Assembly: GCA_029907285.1 (NCBI GenBank)
Contig: JARYMD010000002.1
Span: 1 to 28,928, forward strand
Direction: 5' to 3'
DNA from: Verrucomicrobiota bacterium
GTDB taxonomy: Bacteria; Verrucomicrobiota; Verrucomicrobiia; Limisphaerales; J093
DNA length: 28,928 bases
Below, one piece after another: positions 13,910-23,403 of the stretch; the stretch's first letter is position 1; each line of letters opens with the position of its first letter. The notes beneath the pieces are model-generated. The model was not told the DNA's origin. It did no database searches and saw only the letters and a program-made list of their open reading frames with translations. Position numbers and translations under genes: made by a program.

Positions 13910-15148
13910 ATGAGGTTCAATTGTTCATTGTACAAGCTGTTGATTTTTATGGCTGCAGCACAAATCCAACAGAACGGGATGGAAGCCGCGTCGTTCGGCC
14001 AGGACATCGAGTTTCTTCGGAAACACGTCAAAGTCGTGGTGTTGGCAGATCGGACCGGTGATTCTCAGGTGGCGGTTGTCCCCGCTTATCAGGGGCGTGT
14101 CATGACCAGCACCGCGACAGGATTGCGTGGTAGAGGTTACGGCTGGCTGAATCGCAGCCTGATTTCCTCAGGGAAACACGAGCCACACATAAACATCTAC
14201 GGCGGTGAAGACCGTTTCTGGCTGGGTCCTGAGGGCGGCCAATACTCGATTTTCTTTGCTCCGGGCTCGCCATTTGATCTCGAGCATTGGTTCACGCCGC
14301 CACCGATCGACACCGAACCGTTCGATCTGGAGAGTGTCGCAGGCGACAAGGTCGTTTGTAGGCGAAGATTCGCGGTGACAAATTATGCCAATGCGAAATT
14401 TGAGGTCGAAGTCAGGCGCGAAGTGCGACTGGTGAATGCAAATGACGCGCTCGCTGATCTCGGTGTATCGGTCCCTGCTGCAGTGAAATCTGTCGGATTC
14501 GAATCAGTCAACATTGTGAAGAATGCAGGCAATGCGGATTGGCGCCCTGAAACAGGCCTGCTGTCAATTTGGATACTCGGCATGTTCAACGCCTCCCCGA
14601 AGACTACGGTTGTGATCCCGATTCGCGACGGCAGCGAAACCGAGCTTGGGCCAATTGTGAACGACGCGTACTTTGGCCGCGTGCCGCCAGACCGGTTGGT
14701 TGTGCGGCCGGGTGTCCTGTACTTCCGCGCAGACGCCAACCATCGAAGCAAGATCGGCGTCGGCCCAAAACGCGCAAAACCCATCTTCGGCAGCTACGAC
14801 GCAGCCGGCAACGTGTTGACTCTTGTGCGTTTCACGCAGCCGCCGAACGCGGACAAATACGTCAACTCGATGTGGGAATTGCAAAAGAACCCGTACAGCG
14901 GAGACGTCGTTAACAGTTACAACGACGGCCCCGCCAAACCCGGTGCCCCCGGCTTCGGCAACTTTTACGAACTCGAGACTTCGTCACCCGCCCTTGCATT
15001 GGCTCCCGGAGCGGAAGCGCGCCACGTCCACACCACCATTCATCTCCATGGCAGTGAGAAGGACTTGGACCGCATTGCCCGCGCGACTTTGGGTGTTGGA
15101 TTAAATGAGATACAGACCGCCTTTTCACACAGCGCGGCCGGGCACTGA
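13910..15148 (+). CDS. DUF6786 family protein (aldose-epimerase-like fold)
   Basis: The frame is open from 13688, but protein-like family sequence starts at about FGQDIEFLRKHVKVVVLADR, followed by VVPAYQGRVMTSTA, the YGWLNRSLI segment, INIYGGEDRFWLGPEGGQYS, FDLEHWFTPPPIDTEPF, and late motifs such as GVLYFRADANHRSKIGVGP and the WELQKNPYSGDVVNSYNDG stretch. This is the pattern of DUF6786 proteins, which look like galactose-mutarotase-type beta-sandwiches of unknown substrate. Possible starts are 13901, 13910, 13949 and 13979. From 13910 the N-terminus (MRFNCSLYKLLIFMAAAQIQ) could be a signal peptide, while 13979 would give a cytoplasmic protein. None has a clear binding site. The SGNH-TPR gene starts 26 bases after this stop, suggesting an operon. 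Confidence 0.8.
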   Translation: MRFNCSLYKLLIFMAAAQIQQNGMEAASFGQDIEFLRKHVKVVVLADRTGDSQVAVVPAYQGRVMTSTATGLRGRGYGWLNRSLISSGKHEPHINIYGGEDRFWLGPEGGQYSIFFAPGSPFDLEHWFTPPPIDTEPFDLESVAGDKVVCRRRFAVTNYANAKFEVEVRREVRLVNANDALADLGVSVPAAVKSVGFESVNIVKNAGNADWRPETGLLSIWILGMFNASPKTTVVIPIRDGSETELGPIVNDAYFGRVPPDRLVVRPGVLYFRADANHRSKIGVGPKRAKPIFGSYDAAGNVLTLVRFTQPPNADKYVNSMWELQKNPYSGDVVNSYNDGPAKPGAPGFGNFYELETSSPALALAPGAEARHVHTTIHLHGSEKDLDRIARATLGVGLNEIQTAFSHSAAGH

Positions 15149-15174
15149 CCAATCAACGGCTTCGTTGTGGGCGA

Positions 15175-17532
15175 TTGCTCTCCCGCAAACCAATTGTTAG
15201 CCTTGCCCCGTTGAAAGGCAGATTCGGTTCAGGCAAACACGAAGAATCGCGCGGATCAGTCAAGCAGAAGACCGCCCGCGCAAAATCCGTTTCCCGGCCA
15301 CATCCGGCCGGGCTGAGGTTGTGGGCGTACCGGTTGGTTGGAGCGGTTGTTCTGCCGGTTCTTCTGCTTGGGTTGGCCGAAGCCGGACTGCGTTTGGCAG
15401 GATATGGATACAACCCGGCATTCTTCAAACGGGCACGTCTGCAAGACAGAGATTGCCTTGTTGCAAACGACAAGTTCGGGCTCAGCTTCTTCACGCCCGA
15501 AGCCGCACGAAACCCGCCGCCTATCGTGTTGGACGCAAAAAAAGAACCCGGCACATTCCGGGTTTTTTTGATCGGGGAATCTGCTGCGCTTGGCGATCCG
15601 AGACCGGCCTTCGGCATGGGCAGGTACCTCGAAGTCTTGTTGACCCAACGGCATCCGGACGCGAAATTCGAGGTAGTGTGCGCATCCATGACCGCCATCA
15701 ACTCGCATGCGCTCCTGCCAATCGCACGCGAATGCGCCAAATTGGGTGGCGACCTTTGGATTGTTTATGCCGGCAACAACGAAATGATCGGACCGTTTGG
15801 TCCTGCATCCGTTTTCGGCCGGCACACTCCGAACCTGTTTGCCATCCGACTCGGACTGGCAGTCAAACGCACACGGCTGGGGCAGCTCATTGACAGTCTG
15901 GCGCGGCGTGTGCGGTCACAAGCTGACAAGAACACGCCATGGACCGGAATGAGCATGTTCCTCGAGCAGCGATTGCCTCCGGATGACCCGCGCCGAGACG
16001 TTGCGCACAGGCACTTCGCGGCGAACATGGAAGACATGTTGCACATTGCAGAGCGCGCCAAAACACCGGTCTTGCTATGCACTGTGGGAAGCAATTTGCG
16101 CGATTGTGCGCCATTCGCATCGATGCACTCGAGGAATTGCAGTTCCGAGGATGCTTTCGCAGGCGATGCGCTTGTAAAAAGCGCGGTTACGAACGAATCC
16201 GCCGGAAATCTGACGGCTGCGATTGCCGCCCTCGAGCAGGCAAGAGAGTTGGATGCGGGCTTTGCCGAGGTTCAGTTCAGGCTCGGGCAATGCCTGTTGC
16301 GGTCGGGCAGCCAAGCGTCTGCAGCAGTGGCGCTTGCGAACGCTCGTGATTTCGACGCATTGCCGTTCAGGGCTGACTCCGCGCTGAACAAGAGCGTTCG
16401 CGGTCTTGCCGCAAAACATGCCGATCGAAAAGTGTTCCTTGTCGATGCCGAGAACCTTCTACGGTCTCACGCGCAGCACGAAATCCCAGGGTCGGAATTG
16501 TTCTTTGAACACGTGCATTTCACTTTTGCCGGGAACTACCTCATTGCGCGCATGCTTGCCGAAGCGATCGAAAAGAATCTGCCGCCACTGCCCGGGAGAA
16601 AAACGTCAGATTGGGCAACACAGGAAGAGTGTGACCGGCTTCTTGGTTTGACCGACTGGAACCGCCTGGGCGTTGTCGAGAACGTGTTGAAGCGGATTCA
16701 GGCGCCGCCATTTGTCCAACAGGTTAATCATGAAGAGCAGGTGGAACGCTGCCGCGCGCTAATCCAGGCTGTCCGCTCGAGGCTCGCCTCGCAACAGCCG
16801 TCGCAAATCCGCGAAGTGTACCGGCAAGCCCTGTTGCGCCGGCCGCGCGACCATTACCTTTACGAGAACTTCGCCGAGTTCCTCGAAGCCACCGGGGACA
16901 TCGACGGCGCCATCACTCAATGGGAGGCCATCTGCAGCATGTTGCCCGAGCACTTCGTCGCGCATGTGCACGCGGGCCGATTGCTGGCGCGCCGACAGCA
17001 GTGGAGCGCCGCTGAAGAACGCCTTCGAAAAGCGCTGAAACTGGAACCGCGTTCCCCCGAAGGCCACCTTGAGCTTGGCAAAGTCCTCGCAGAACGCGGC
17101 ATGACACAATCGGCAATAGCCGAATACAACGAAGCGCTGCGGTGGGCGCCGGGCAATGCCATGGCATATTTTCACATGGCAGACGCTCTGGCGAAGCTTG
17201 GCAAACGCTCAGAAGCCACCGAAGCCCTCGCAAAAGCTGTCCAGCTTCAACCGTCGTTCTGGGAGGCGCGCTACCTGTTGGGAGTCGAGCTTGCCATGAA
17301 CAACAAACTGGCTGAAGCGCAGCATCAGTTCGAGCAAACGATCCGGTGGCGCCCAAATCATGTCCTGGCTCACCTGAACCTTGGCGTTGCTTATGCGCTG
17401 CAGGGACGACTGGAAGCCGCCCGTCTCGAGTTCCAAGAGACACTAAGACTTGATCCACAGAACCAGAAAGCCAGGGAACACCTCGCAAGGATCGAGGCCA
17501 TGCTCAGCAAACAACCTCCGATTGCCCCGTGA
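15175..17532 (+). CDS. Membrane-anchored SGNH-hydrolase-like protein with TPR repeats
   Basis: The 785-residue product probably starts at TTG 15175; no ATG occurs before the conserved region. A basic N-terminus and one transmembrane helix (about residues 53-75, VGAVVLPVLLLGLAEAGLRL) lead into an SGNH/GDSL-like domain with the nucleophile motif GES (134-136), GNNE (200-203), and the late EHVHFTFAGNY block (445-455) carrying a candidate catalytic His. Between these blocks lies a TPR-like segment (about 336-395, AAIAALEQARELD). The C-terminal third (about 555-780) is a run of TPR repeats (YRQALLRRPRDHYLYENFAE, LRKALKLEPRSPEGHLELGK, YNEALRWAPGNAMAYFHMAD, LNLGVAYALQGRLEAA). Such SGNH-TPR fusions occur in Planctomycetota and Verrucomicrobiota. 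Substrate unknown; an envelope esterase or deacetylase role is only inference. Confidence 0.8.
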   Translation: MLSRKPIVSLAPLKGRFGSGKHEESRGSVKQKTARAKSVSRPHPAGLRLWAYRLVGAVVLPVLLLGLAEAGLRLAGYGYNPAFFKRARLQDRDCLVANDKFGLSFFTPEAARNPPPIVLDAKKEPGTFRVFLIGESAALGDPRPAFGMGRYLEVLLTQRHPDAKFEVVCASMTAINSHALLPIARECAKLGGDLWIVYAGNNEMIGPFGPASVFGRHTPNLFAIRLGLAVKRTRLGQLIDSLARRVRSQADKNTPWTGMSMFLEQRLPPDDPRRDVAHRHFAANMEDMLHIAERAKTPVLLCTVGSNLRDCAPFASMHSRNCSSEDAFAGDALVKSAVTNESAGNLTAAIAALEQARELDAGFAEVQFRLGQCLLRSGSQASAAVALANARDFDALPFRADSALNKSVRGLAAKHADRKVFLVDAENLLRSHAQHEIPGSELFFEHVHFTFAGNYLIARMLAEAIEKNLPPLPGRKTSDWATQEECDRLLGLTDWNRLGVVENVLKRIQAPPFVQQVNHEEQVERCRALIQAVRSRLASQQPSQIREVYRQALLRRPRDHYLYENFAEFLEATGDIDGAITQWEAICSMLPEHFVAHVHAGRLLARRQQWSAAEERLRKALKLEPRSPEGHLELGKVLAERGMTQSAIAEYNEALRWAPGNAMAYFHMADALAKLGKRSEATEALAKAVQLQPSFWEARYLLGVELAMNNKLAEAQHQFEQTIRWRPNHVLAHLNLGVAYALQGRLEAARLEFQETLRLDPQNQKAREHLARIEAMLSKQPPIAP

Positions 17533-17549
17533 GCGGCAAGAACCCGCTC
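17531..17549 (+). terminator. Weak hairpin at the end of the SGNH-TPR gene
   Basis: GAGCGG (17531-17536) pairs with CCGCTC (17544-17549) around a 7-base loop, beginning inside the stop codon. It lies in the 68-base gap between convergent genes, where a terminator is expected. It has no T-tract on either strand, so confidence is low. Confidence 0.3.
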
Positions 17550-17600
17550 GCCGTCATTGCACCGCATGCATGGTCCGCCGGAGGCCGAGCCCCGCCAAGT

Positions 17601-19949
17601 TCACTCCGTCACTTCATAAAGGACCGGTCCAAGGACGAATTGAACCTTTTGGCCCAGCGCAAACCACGGCGCAACCTCGGGATTGCGTGCTAACAGGTCA
17701 AAGTATTCTCTCGACCCAAACTGAACCCGGATTTTCTTGTTTGGATTGGTGTACTGGACCTGAGAGTCGATCCACTGGTCACCGTTGAAGAAAAACGTGC
17801 GTCCGCCAACAAATCGCGTCTGCTGTGTCGAAGCCAGGAGTTGCTCGGCAGCGCCCGTGCCGCTGGCACTTTGCGCCCGGCCTCTGGCATTGGGCGAGAT
17901 TGCCGGCCACCGGTACATGAGTGCGCGGCTTGTCTCGGCTGCGCCGGCTTGCAAGGCATGGTCAACCTGGCTTGCAACTTTCTGGCTGGAGACATAACTC
18001 GCTGCTGCCAAAGCGGAACCCCCAGTTGCCTCGGAGAGATAGCCTTGGTACACCTCCTGAGCCACGGCGCTGACTTGTTGATTGGTCGCGAACTGGGGGA
18101 ATGAGCGCATTGCCATGGGCACGTTTCTGCGTTGCTCATCCTCGTGAATCAGATAGGCGGTGTATGGGGTTACCACGCCGTGCTTGCGGGCCAGTTGGAC
18201 GACTTCGTCGCGCAGTTCGGGGTTCTCACCGCGCAATCGGATTTCATCCATCAGGTAGCCAATTCTCCGCGTAGCCCAAAGGCGCGGAATGAAGTCCATG
18301 TCAGCCGCCGATTCGGGGAATTGCACCTGGTACTGGAGAGACTTTGGATTGCCGTTGAAAGCCCCTTCCAGCGTGACGTTGCCTGTCCCGTTTCCGGAAT
18401 AACGCCCGACAAGGACGAGTTGTTCGCCTTTGAAGAGGTCTGGCATTGTTGGCGGATGGAGCATGGTGACGCGCACAGCATCCGGGAAATGAAGCTTGAC
18501 GTTGGTGAGAACAGGTTCGTTGATCTTGTTGAAAAAGGAGGAAACTTTCACTTCGATATCTTCGTCTGGAAACACGTATGCGCTGGCGGCCCGGGTTGTC
18601 TCTGTGATGCGGTCGAGCAAATGCGTGTTAACGTCGGTGCCAATGCCGAAACAGAACACTCGAGTTGTGTTGCTGGGGCCTGCGCTGCTGCGGACCATTG
18701 CGATGATTCGGTCGTTGTCGGTTTCCCCGACCGTGGGCAGGCCGTCGGTCAGGAAAATCACATAGCAGGGACGCTTGGTGTCATCGGGGCGCACGGCAAT
18801 GGCTTGTTTGAGCGCGTCATGGATTGCCGTGCCGCCCGAAGCCTTCAATTCACGCACGAACAGTTCGGCGCGGTCGCGATTGGCCCGCGCCGCGTCAACA
18901 AGGCGGCCAAACAAAGGTTCAGCCTCGGTTGAAAAACGTATTATCTCGAATCGGTCGTGTTCGTTTAGGCTCTCGACGCAGTAGGTGAGCGCTTTTTTGG
19001 CCTGATCGAGTTTCTTTCCGGCCATTGATCCGGAAGTGTCGAGCACAAATGTGATGTCTTTTGCAACGACATTCTTTGTGTCAGTCGAGAAAGACGGCGT
19101 GGCCAGAACGAGAAAATAGCCGTCGTCGGTCCCGGTTCGGTGGGTCAACAGAGTGAGGCCCACGTCGCCCTCGGCTTTCGAAAACAGCAGCACAAAGTCC
19201 GTGTCGGGTTTCACGTCTTTTGCCTCGAATCCGATTGTGGCGCGGTCATCGCCGTGTCGCCGCACTTCGACGTTGTGGCTCGGTGAATAGACGGTTTTCA
19301 ACGGCCTGCTCGATTGCAGCTCGAGCTTGATGCTCACGTTGGGGACGGGTTTTGCGGAGTACTTCTCGGTGTTTAGCGGGTAAAGATATCGGGTAACCCC
19401 GGAATCTGTCTTGAGCAGTTCTGTGTACGAGAGTCTGACCCGTTTGCCCCGCCGAGGCTCGATTGGGAAAATGCGGACTTTGAACAGATCACGCCCTGCG
19501 TATTCGAGAAGGGCCGGGTCGCGGTGGCGGCGGACAATATCCTCGTAGATTTGGCGGGCTTTGTCTGCGGCGAGCAATTCGGCTTCGAGCTGGCGGCCGT
19601 CAACCTCGAGACTGAACTTGTCGATATGCGCGCCCTGCGGGACCGGGAAGACATACGTGCCCTCGAGCTGTCTGTCGTTTGGATTGTAGAACTCCTGATC
19701 CACGGTTGTCGTGGCCACTTGGTCGCGGATTTTCACGTCAACGTGATGATACTTCACCTCGAGCGGGGCGAACGTGTATGGGCGCGGCGGAGGAACAAAC
19801 GGGGGGCGCGGCGGACGCGGCCCCGGCCACGGCGGAGGAAACACCGGGGGCGTTGGACCGGGGTCATGGACGATGATCAACCCATCCGCGTTGGCAACGG
19901 GTCCGATCCCGATCGTCAGATACAGGAGAGCGAGCAGCGTCTTTTTCAT
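17601..19949 (-). CDS. Exported VIT-domain and von Willebrand A protein
   Basis: The 782-residue product starts at ATG 19949 after GAGAA; ATGs at 19961 and 20006 extend it with non-signal sequence. It has a signal peptide (MKKTLLALLYLTIGIGPVANA) and then a proline-rich stretch (about 30-57, many PP pairs). A VIT domain follows (about 60-190: VDVKIRDQVATTTVDQEFYN, GTYVFPVPQGAHIDKFSLEV, ARQIYEDIVRRHRDPALLEY), then a vWA domain with a complete MIDAS (DTSGS 304-308, Thr374, Asp402 in FLTDGLP). The C-terminal region includes DEIRLRGENPELRDEVVQLA and KHGVVTPYTAYLIHED, as in inter-alpha-trypsin-inhibitor-like bacterial proteins. These are metal-dependent adhesion or assembly proteins in the periplasm or at the surface. 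Ligand unknown. It is divergent from the GGT gene with 119 bases between them. Confidence 0.92.
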   Translation of the reverse strand: MKKTLLALLYLTIGIGPVANADGLIIVHDPGPTPPVFPPPWPGPRPPRPPFVPPPRPYTFAPLEVKYHHVDVKIRDQVATTTVDQEFYNPNDRQLEGTYVFPVPQGAHIDKFSLEVDGRQLEAELLAADKARQIYEDIVRRHRDPALLEYAGRDLFKVRIFPIEPRRGKRVRLSYTELLKTDSGVTRYLYPLNTEKYSAKPVPNVSIKLELQSSRPLKTVYSPSHNVEVRRHGDDRATIGFEAKDVKPDTDFVLLFSKAEGDVGLTLLTHRTGTDDGYFLVLATPSFSTDTKNVVAKDITFVLDTSGSMAGKKLDQAKKALTYCVESLNEHDRFEIIRFSTEAEPLFGRLVDAARANRDRAELFVRELKASGGTAIHDALKQAIAVRPDDTKRPCYVIFLTDGLPTVGETDNDRIIAMVRSSAGPSNTTRVFCFGIGTDVNTHLLDRITETTRAASAYVFPDEDIEVKVSSFFNKINEPVLTNVKLHFPDAVRVTMLHPPTMPDLFKGEQLVLVGRYSGNGTGNVTLEGAFNGNPKSLQYQVQFPESAADMDFIPRLWATRRIGYLMDEIRLRGENPELRDEVVQLARKHGVVTPYTAYLIHEDEQRRNVPMAMRSFPQFATNQQVSAVAQEVYQGYLSEATGGSALAAASYVSSQKVASQVDHALQAGAAETSRALMYRWPAISPNARGRAQSASGTGAAEQLLASTQQTRFVGGRTFFFNGDQWIDSQVQYTNPNKKIRVQFGSREYFDLLARNPEVAPWFALGQKVQFVLGPVLYEVTE

Positions 19950-20068
19950 GGCGATTCTCATTTCACGTTGAGAAGCATTGGCACCGATTTGTTTGACGGC
20001 AATCACACCAAAATGCTCCCCGGGATTTTGGGGCTGTCATTTGGACGTTTTGAGCGTAGGTTTGGCTC

Positions 20069-21778
20069 ATGAACTGCAAATTGATTCGAGCAGTTTTTTG
20101 TATTGGCCTGATCAGCGCAGTTATGGTTGCAAACATTTCAGATTCCCTCAATGCCGCCGAGCGAACCCAGGGCAGGTCCATGGTCGTCAGCAAGCAGGGA
20201 ATAGTTGCCGCGGAACATCCGCTGGCAGCGCAAGCCGGCGCTGTAGTTCTTGCACAAGGCGGGTCGGCCGTGGACGCTGCGGTTGCCGCAAATGCAGTGA
20301 TGGGCGTCGTCGCCCCAATGATGTGCGGTGTGGGCGGTGATTTGTTCGCGATTGTCTATGACGCCCGCAGCGGCACGCTGCACGGGCTTAACGCCAGCGG
20401 CTGGGCACCGGCCGGATTGACAATCGAGTTTCTGAGGCAGTGTGGCCACACGAACATGCCGCTGAGCGGCATCCATTCGGTGACAGTTCCCGGCGCTGTC
20501 GATGGGTGGGGAAAACTTGCCGGCCGGTTCGGTCGGAAACCTCTGCGCCAATCGCTCGCAGCAGCAATCCGCTACGCTGAAGACGGTTTTCCGGTGAGTG
20601 AACTCGTTGCCGAATACTGGTCTTCAGGTGAACGTTTGCTGCGCGGTGACACCAATGCAACGCGCACTTTTCTGCCTGGCGGACACGCTCCTCAGCTTGG
20701 AGATGTTTTCAAGAACCCGGACCTTGCGGCGGCCTACCGCATGATTGCAAAACGCGGTCCCAGAGTGATGTACGAGGGCGAATTGGCACGCCGCGTTGTT
20801 GGTTGGTCACAGCGGTTGGGGGGTACCCTGACCAAAGACGATTTGCGTGCGTTCGAGGCCGAATGGGTGGAACCGGTATCGGTCACGTACCGCGGTTGGA
20901 CAGTGCACGAAATCCCGCCAAACGGCCAGGGCATTGCAGCGCTCATGATGTTGAATTTGATGGAATGCCAGCCACTCGCCGATTACGGCCACCTCTCAGC
21001 ACGGGCACTACATGCAATGATCGAATCAAAGAAACTCGCTTACGCTGATCTGCTCAGGTACATAGCGGACCCGCGCGTTAACCGCGTGCCCGTGGCCGGT
21101 CTTCTCGACAAACAATACGCTCGGATGCGTGCCGCTCTCATAGACCCGAACCGGGCAAACTGTGACGTTGCCCCGGGCGTTCCCCCTGAAGCAGGCAACG
21201 ACACAACCTATTTGTGTGCGGTCGATTCCGAAGGGAATATGATTTCACTGATTCAGAGCAACTACTACAGCTTCGGGTCCGGACTGGTTCCTGACGGGTG
21301 TGGTTTTGTTCTGCAGAACCGCGGCGGTTTGTTCAGTTTCGACCGTGGGCATCCCAACGCGCTTGCGGGGCGCAAACGCCCGTTGCACACGATAATCCCA
21401 GGCTTCATGGAAAGGGGCAGCCTAAGGATCGCGTTTGGCATCATGGGCGGCTGGAACCAGGCGCAAGCGCACGCGCAGTTCGTTGCAAACGTTGTTGATT
21501 ACGGGCTCAACATTCAGGCGGCGCTCGAGGCGCCGAGATTCACGAAAATGACCTTCACCGGATGTGATGTGCAACTCGAGTCGCGCGTCCCCAGAGAATC
21601 CGTTGACCAACTCCGCGCTCTGGGCCATGAGGTCAAAACTGTCGGCGCATTCGCACAGGCCGTCGGAGGTGGCCAGGCCGTTCTGCGCGACTTTGCAAGA
21701 GGCGTCAATTACGGGGCCTCGGACCCTCGCAAAGACGGCGCAGCAATACCGCAGCCTGTTCCAATCAAGGCGAGGTAA
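20069..21778 (+). CDS. Gamma-glutamyltransferase family protein
   Basis: The 569-residue product has an N-terminal signal-like helix (KLIRAVFCIGLISAVMVANI) followed by the Ntn-hydrolase fold of gamma-glutamyltranspeptidases: ALAQGGSAVDAAVAANAVMG-type start, GVGGDLFAIVYD, GIHSVTVPGAVDGW, EIPPNGQGIAAL. The autocleavage site GNDTTYLCAVDSEGN puts the nucleophile at Thr379. After this come SFGSGLVPDGCGFVLQNRGGLFS and the C-terminal GGGQAVLRD. Precursor self-cleavage would give large and small subunits. GGTs act in the periplasm on glutathione and other gamma-glutamyl compounds. The usual lid residues differ and relatives of this clade often have unproven activity, so I do not name it ggt. The start codon follows a weak TAGG site. 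Confidence 0.9.
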   Translation: MNCKLIRAVFCIGLISAVMVANISDSLNAAERTQGRSMVVSKQGIVAAEHPLAAQAGAVVLAQGGSAVDAAVAANAVMGVVAPMMCGVGGDLFAIVYDARSGTLHGLNASGWAPAGLTIEFLRQCGHTNMPLSGIHSVTVPGAVDGWGKLAGRFGRKPLRQSLAAAIRYAEDGFPVSELVAEYWSSGERLLRGDTNATRTFLPGGHAPQLGDVFKNPDLAAAYRMIAKRGPRVMYEGELARRVVGWSQRLGGTLTKDDLRAFEAEWVEPVSVTYRGWTVHEIPPNGQGIAALMMLNLMECQPLADYGHLSARALHAMIESKKLAYADLLRYIADPRVNRVPVAGLLDKQYARMRAALIDPNRANCDVAPGVPPEAGNDTTYLCAVDSEGNMISLIQSNYYSFGSGLVPDGCGFVLQNRGGLFSFDRGHPNALAGRKRPLHTIIPGFMERGSLRIAFGIMGGWNQAQAHAQFVANVVDYGLNIQAALEAPRFTKMTFTGCDVQLESRVPRESVDQLRALGHEVKTVGAFAQAVGGGQAVLRDFARGVNYGASDPRKDGAAIPQPVPIKAR

Positions 21779-22084
21779 AGGTGTCCGAGGCCGGGTATCT
21801 GACCTGGCGTTTGCGGCGTGCTCTGCACACCCTGAAGTTTGGACGTTCTCTGTTCCTTGCCCATCAGCCTCCGTTTCTGAGTTGACGGCGTTGATCACAT
21901 CTGTAGGTTCCAGTTTCAGTCATTCGATTTGGACTCGAGCGTGCAAAAGGGTCGGGTGGACGTTGTCGTCACCCGATTGTTTGGCCGCAAGTCCAGCGTT
22001 CTGACCTTGGTCAAGAATGTGCCAGGACAAACATCAAACCGCCGAAAGAATATCTCGAAGACAATGCCCGATCGGCGACGATAA
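21779..22084. other. 306-base intergenic region, nothing recognised
   Basis: The stretch lies between the gamma-glutamyltransferase stop and the Tat-exported isomerase gene, both plus. I see no coding frame with family resemblance, no clear hairpin terminator and no promoter pair I would defend. Confidence 0.4.
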
Positions 22085-23179
22085 ATGAAAGCAACCCCAA
22101 TGGAACACAATCAACAAATCCAATCGGCGCACGAGCCTCGCCGCGGCTCACTGCAACAAGCTGTGCGGCGTGGCGTGTCGCGGCGCGGTTTTTTGGGAGC
22201 AACGGCTCTGGCTTTGCCCGGCTTTTGTCTCCAAGGCGCGGGTGCCGCAGATTCGCAATCCGGCAGAGCCGAAATAAAAGTTGGTTGCTTGAGCTGGTGT
22301 TTCCATGACTTTTCGCCGGGGGTCGATCCGGAGCCTGCAATCGAAATAATCGGCGAATCGGGCTTCGATGGCATCGAACTCATTGTAACCGCGCCGGGAG
22401 ACCTGCGCACGTTCTGGACCGAGGCCCGAATCGACAGGTTGAAACAGAAGCTTGATCGAGCCCGTCTGAGCGTTTCACAGTTCGTGCTTTTTCAGCCCGT
22501 TGTCGAAGACCTTTCGAGCACGAACCCAGATGCCAGGGCGCGTGCCCTTGACAACTTCGAGACCGGCTGCCGCCTTGGAGCAAAACTGGGCGCGCCAATT
22601 GTCAACATCGTTGCACCATGGGCACGCGAACTCAAAGGGCCAACCGATTATCTGCCGCGCTACTACGAAATCCCAAACCCGAAACCGGGAGAGAAGTTCC
22701 ATATTGATATTGCACCTGGTTTCGACTGGGAACGCGTGTGGACGCAGTTCGTGGAAACAACAAAGGCGTGTCTGGCACGCGCCAAAGCGCATGGGTTAAA
22801 GTTCACGATCGAGCACCATACCCACTGTTTGATCCCCGACGCCACAGCGTTCCTGCGCCTGTGGGACCGTGTGCGCGACCCGGCGCTCGGTTTCAACCTC
22901 GACACCGGCTGGACTCTTTTGCAACGCGAATACCCGCCAGTGGCAATTCACAAGGTCGGCGAACAGCTCATGAACCTTCACATGCGCGACATCGACGGCC
23001 AGATGCGCAGATTCGTCCATATCGGCGAAGGCGTCATGGATTTTCAGGCCATTATCTCAGCACTGAAGCAGATCGGGTTCAAAGGCTTCGTCTCGATTGA
23101 ACAGGACAAGCACCCGGGCGATATGCGCGAGACCTGCCGGAGATTCTTGCGGATCATGCGCGAGTGCATCGGTTCGTAA
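22085..23179 (+). CDS. Tat-exported sugar-phosphate isomerase/epimerase-like TIM-barrel protein
   Basis: The 364-residue product carries a twin-arginine signal (SRRGFLGATALALPGFCLQG, residues 32-51). The mature part has the AP endonuclease family 2 / hydroxypyruvate-isomerase-like TIM barrel: KVGCLSWCFHDFSPGV, SGFDGIELIV (metal-ligand candidate Glu98), KFTIEHHTHCL, LGFNLDTGWTL, NLHMRDIDGQMRRFVHIGEG and GFVSIEQDKH near the end. The acidic and His residues in the last four are the expected metal-binding set. Members interconvert or epimerise ketoses and related sugars; export suggests work on a periplasmic substrate. ATG 22085 or 22100 is possible; neither has a good binding site. Reaction and substrate are unknown. 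Confidence 0.87.
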   Translation: MKATPMEHNQQIQSAHEPRRGSLQQAVRRGVSRRGFLGATALALPGFCLQGAGAADSQSGRAEIKVGCLSWCFHDFSPGVDPEPAIEIIGESGFDGIELIVTAPGDLRTFWTEARIDRLKQKLDRARLSVSQFVLFQPVVEDLSSTNPDARARALDNFETGCRLGAKLGAPIVNIVAPWARELKGPTDYLPRYYEIPNPKPGEKFHIDIAPGFDWERVWTQFVETTKACLARAKAHGLKFTIEHHTHCLIPDATAFLRLWDRVRDPALGFNLDTGWTLLQREYPPVAIHKVGEQLMNLHMRDIDGQMRRFVHIGEGVMDFQAIISALKQIGFKGFVSIEQDKHPGDMRETCRRFLRIMRECIGS

Positions 23180-23191
23180 TCGCAATTCCTA

Positions 23192-23258
23192 ACCCGGAAA
23201 TCTCACCGGCTCACCGGCCAAACACATCCAGAGCTTCATCCCGGTGAGATTTCCGGGT
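23192..23258. repeat. Perfect 18-bp inverted repeat, copy 2 of the CCCGGAAATCTCACCGG family
   Basis: Arms 23192-23209 and 23241-23258 are exact reverse complements (ACCCGGAAATCTCACCGG), with 31 bases between. It starts 13 bases past the isomerase stop and could end that transcript, but there is no T-run. Copy 1 is at 12724-12788, with the same arm spacing of 31 bases. Confidence 0.9.
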
Positions 23259-23403
23259 CTTGGAAACCCGCGCCGAGAGCAGAAAATCTCAGTTTCCAGA
23301 GTTGAGGACGGGCTGCTCGAGATGGCGGATTTCGTCGATTTTGGTTCTGACACACTGTAAAGGATTTCCCTCTTCTTTCGGTGGGCGCGGGTTTCCTAAG
23401 CTT

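Noticed and set aside
18132..18932. 266-codon plus-strand open frame
   Set aside because: Antisense shadow of the VIT-vWA gene.
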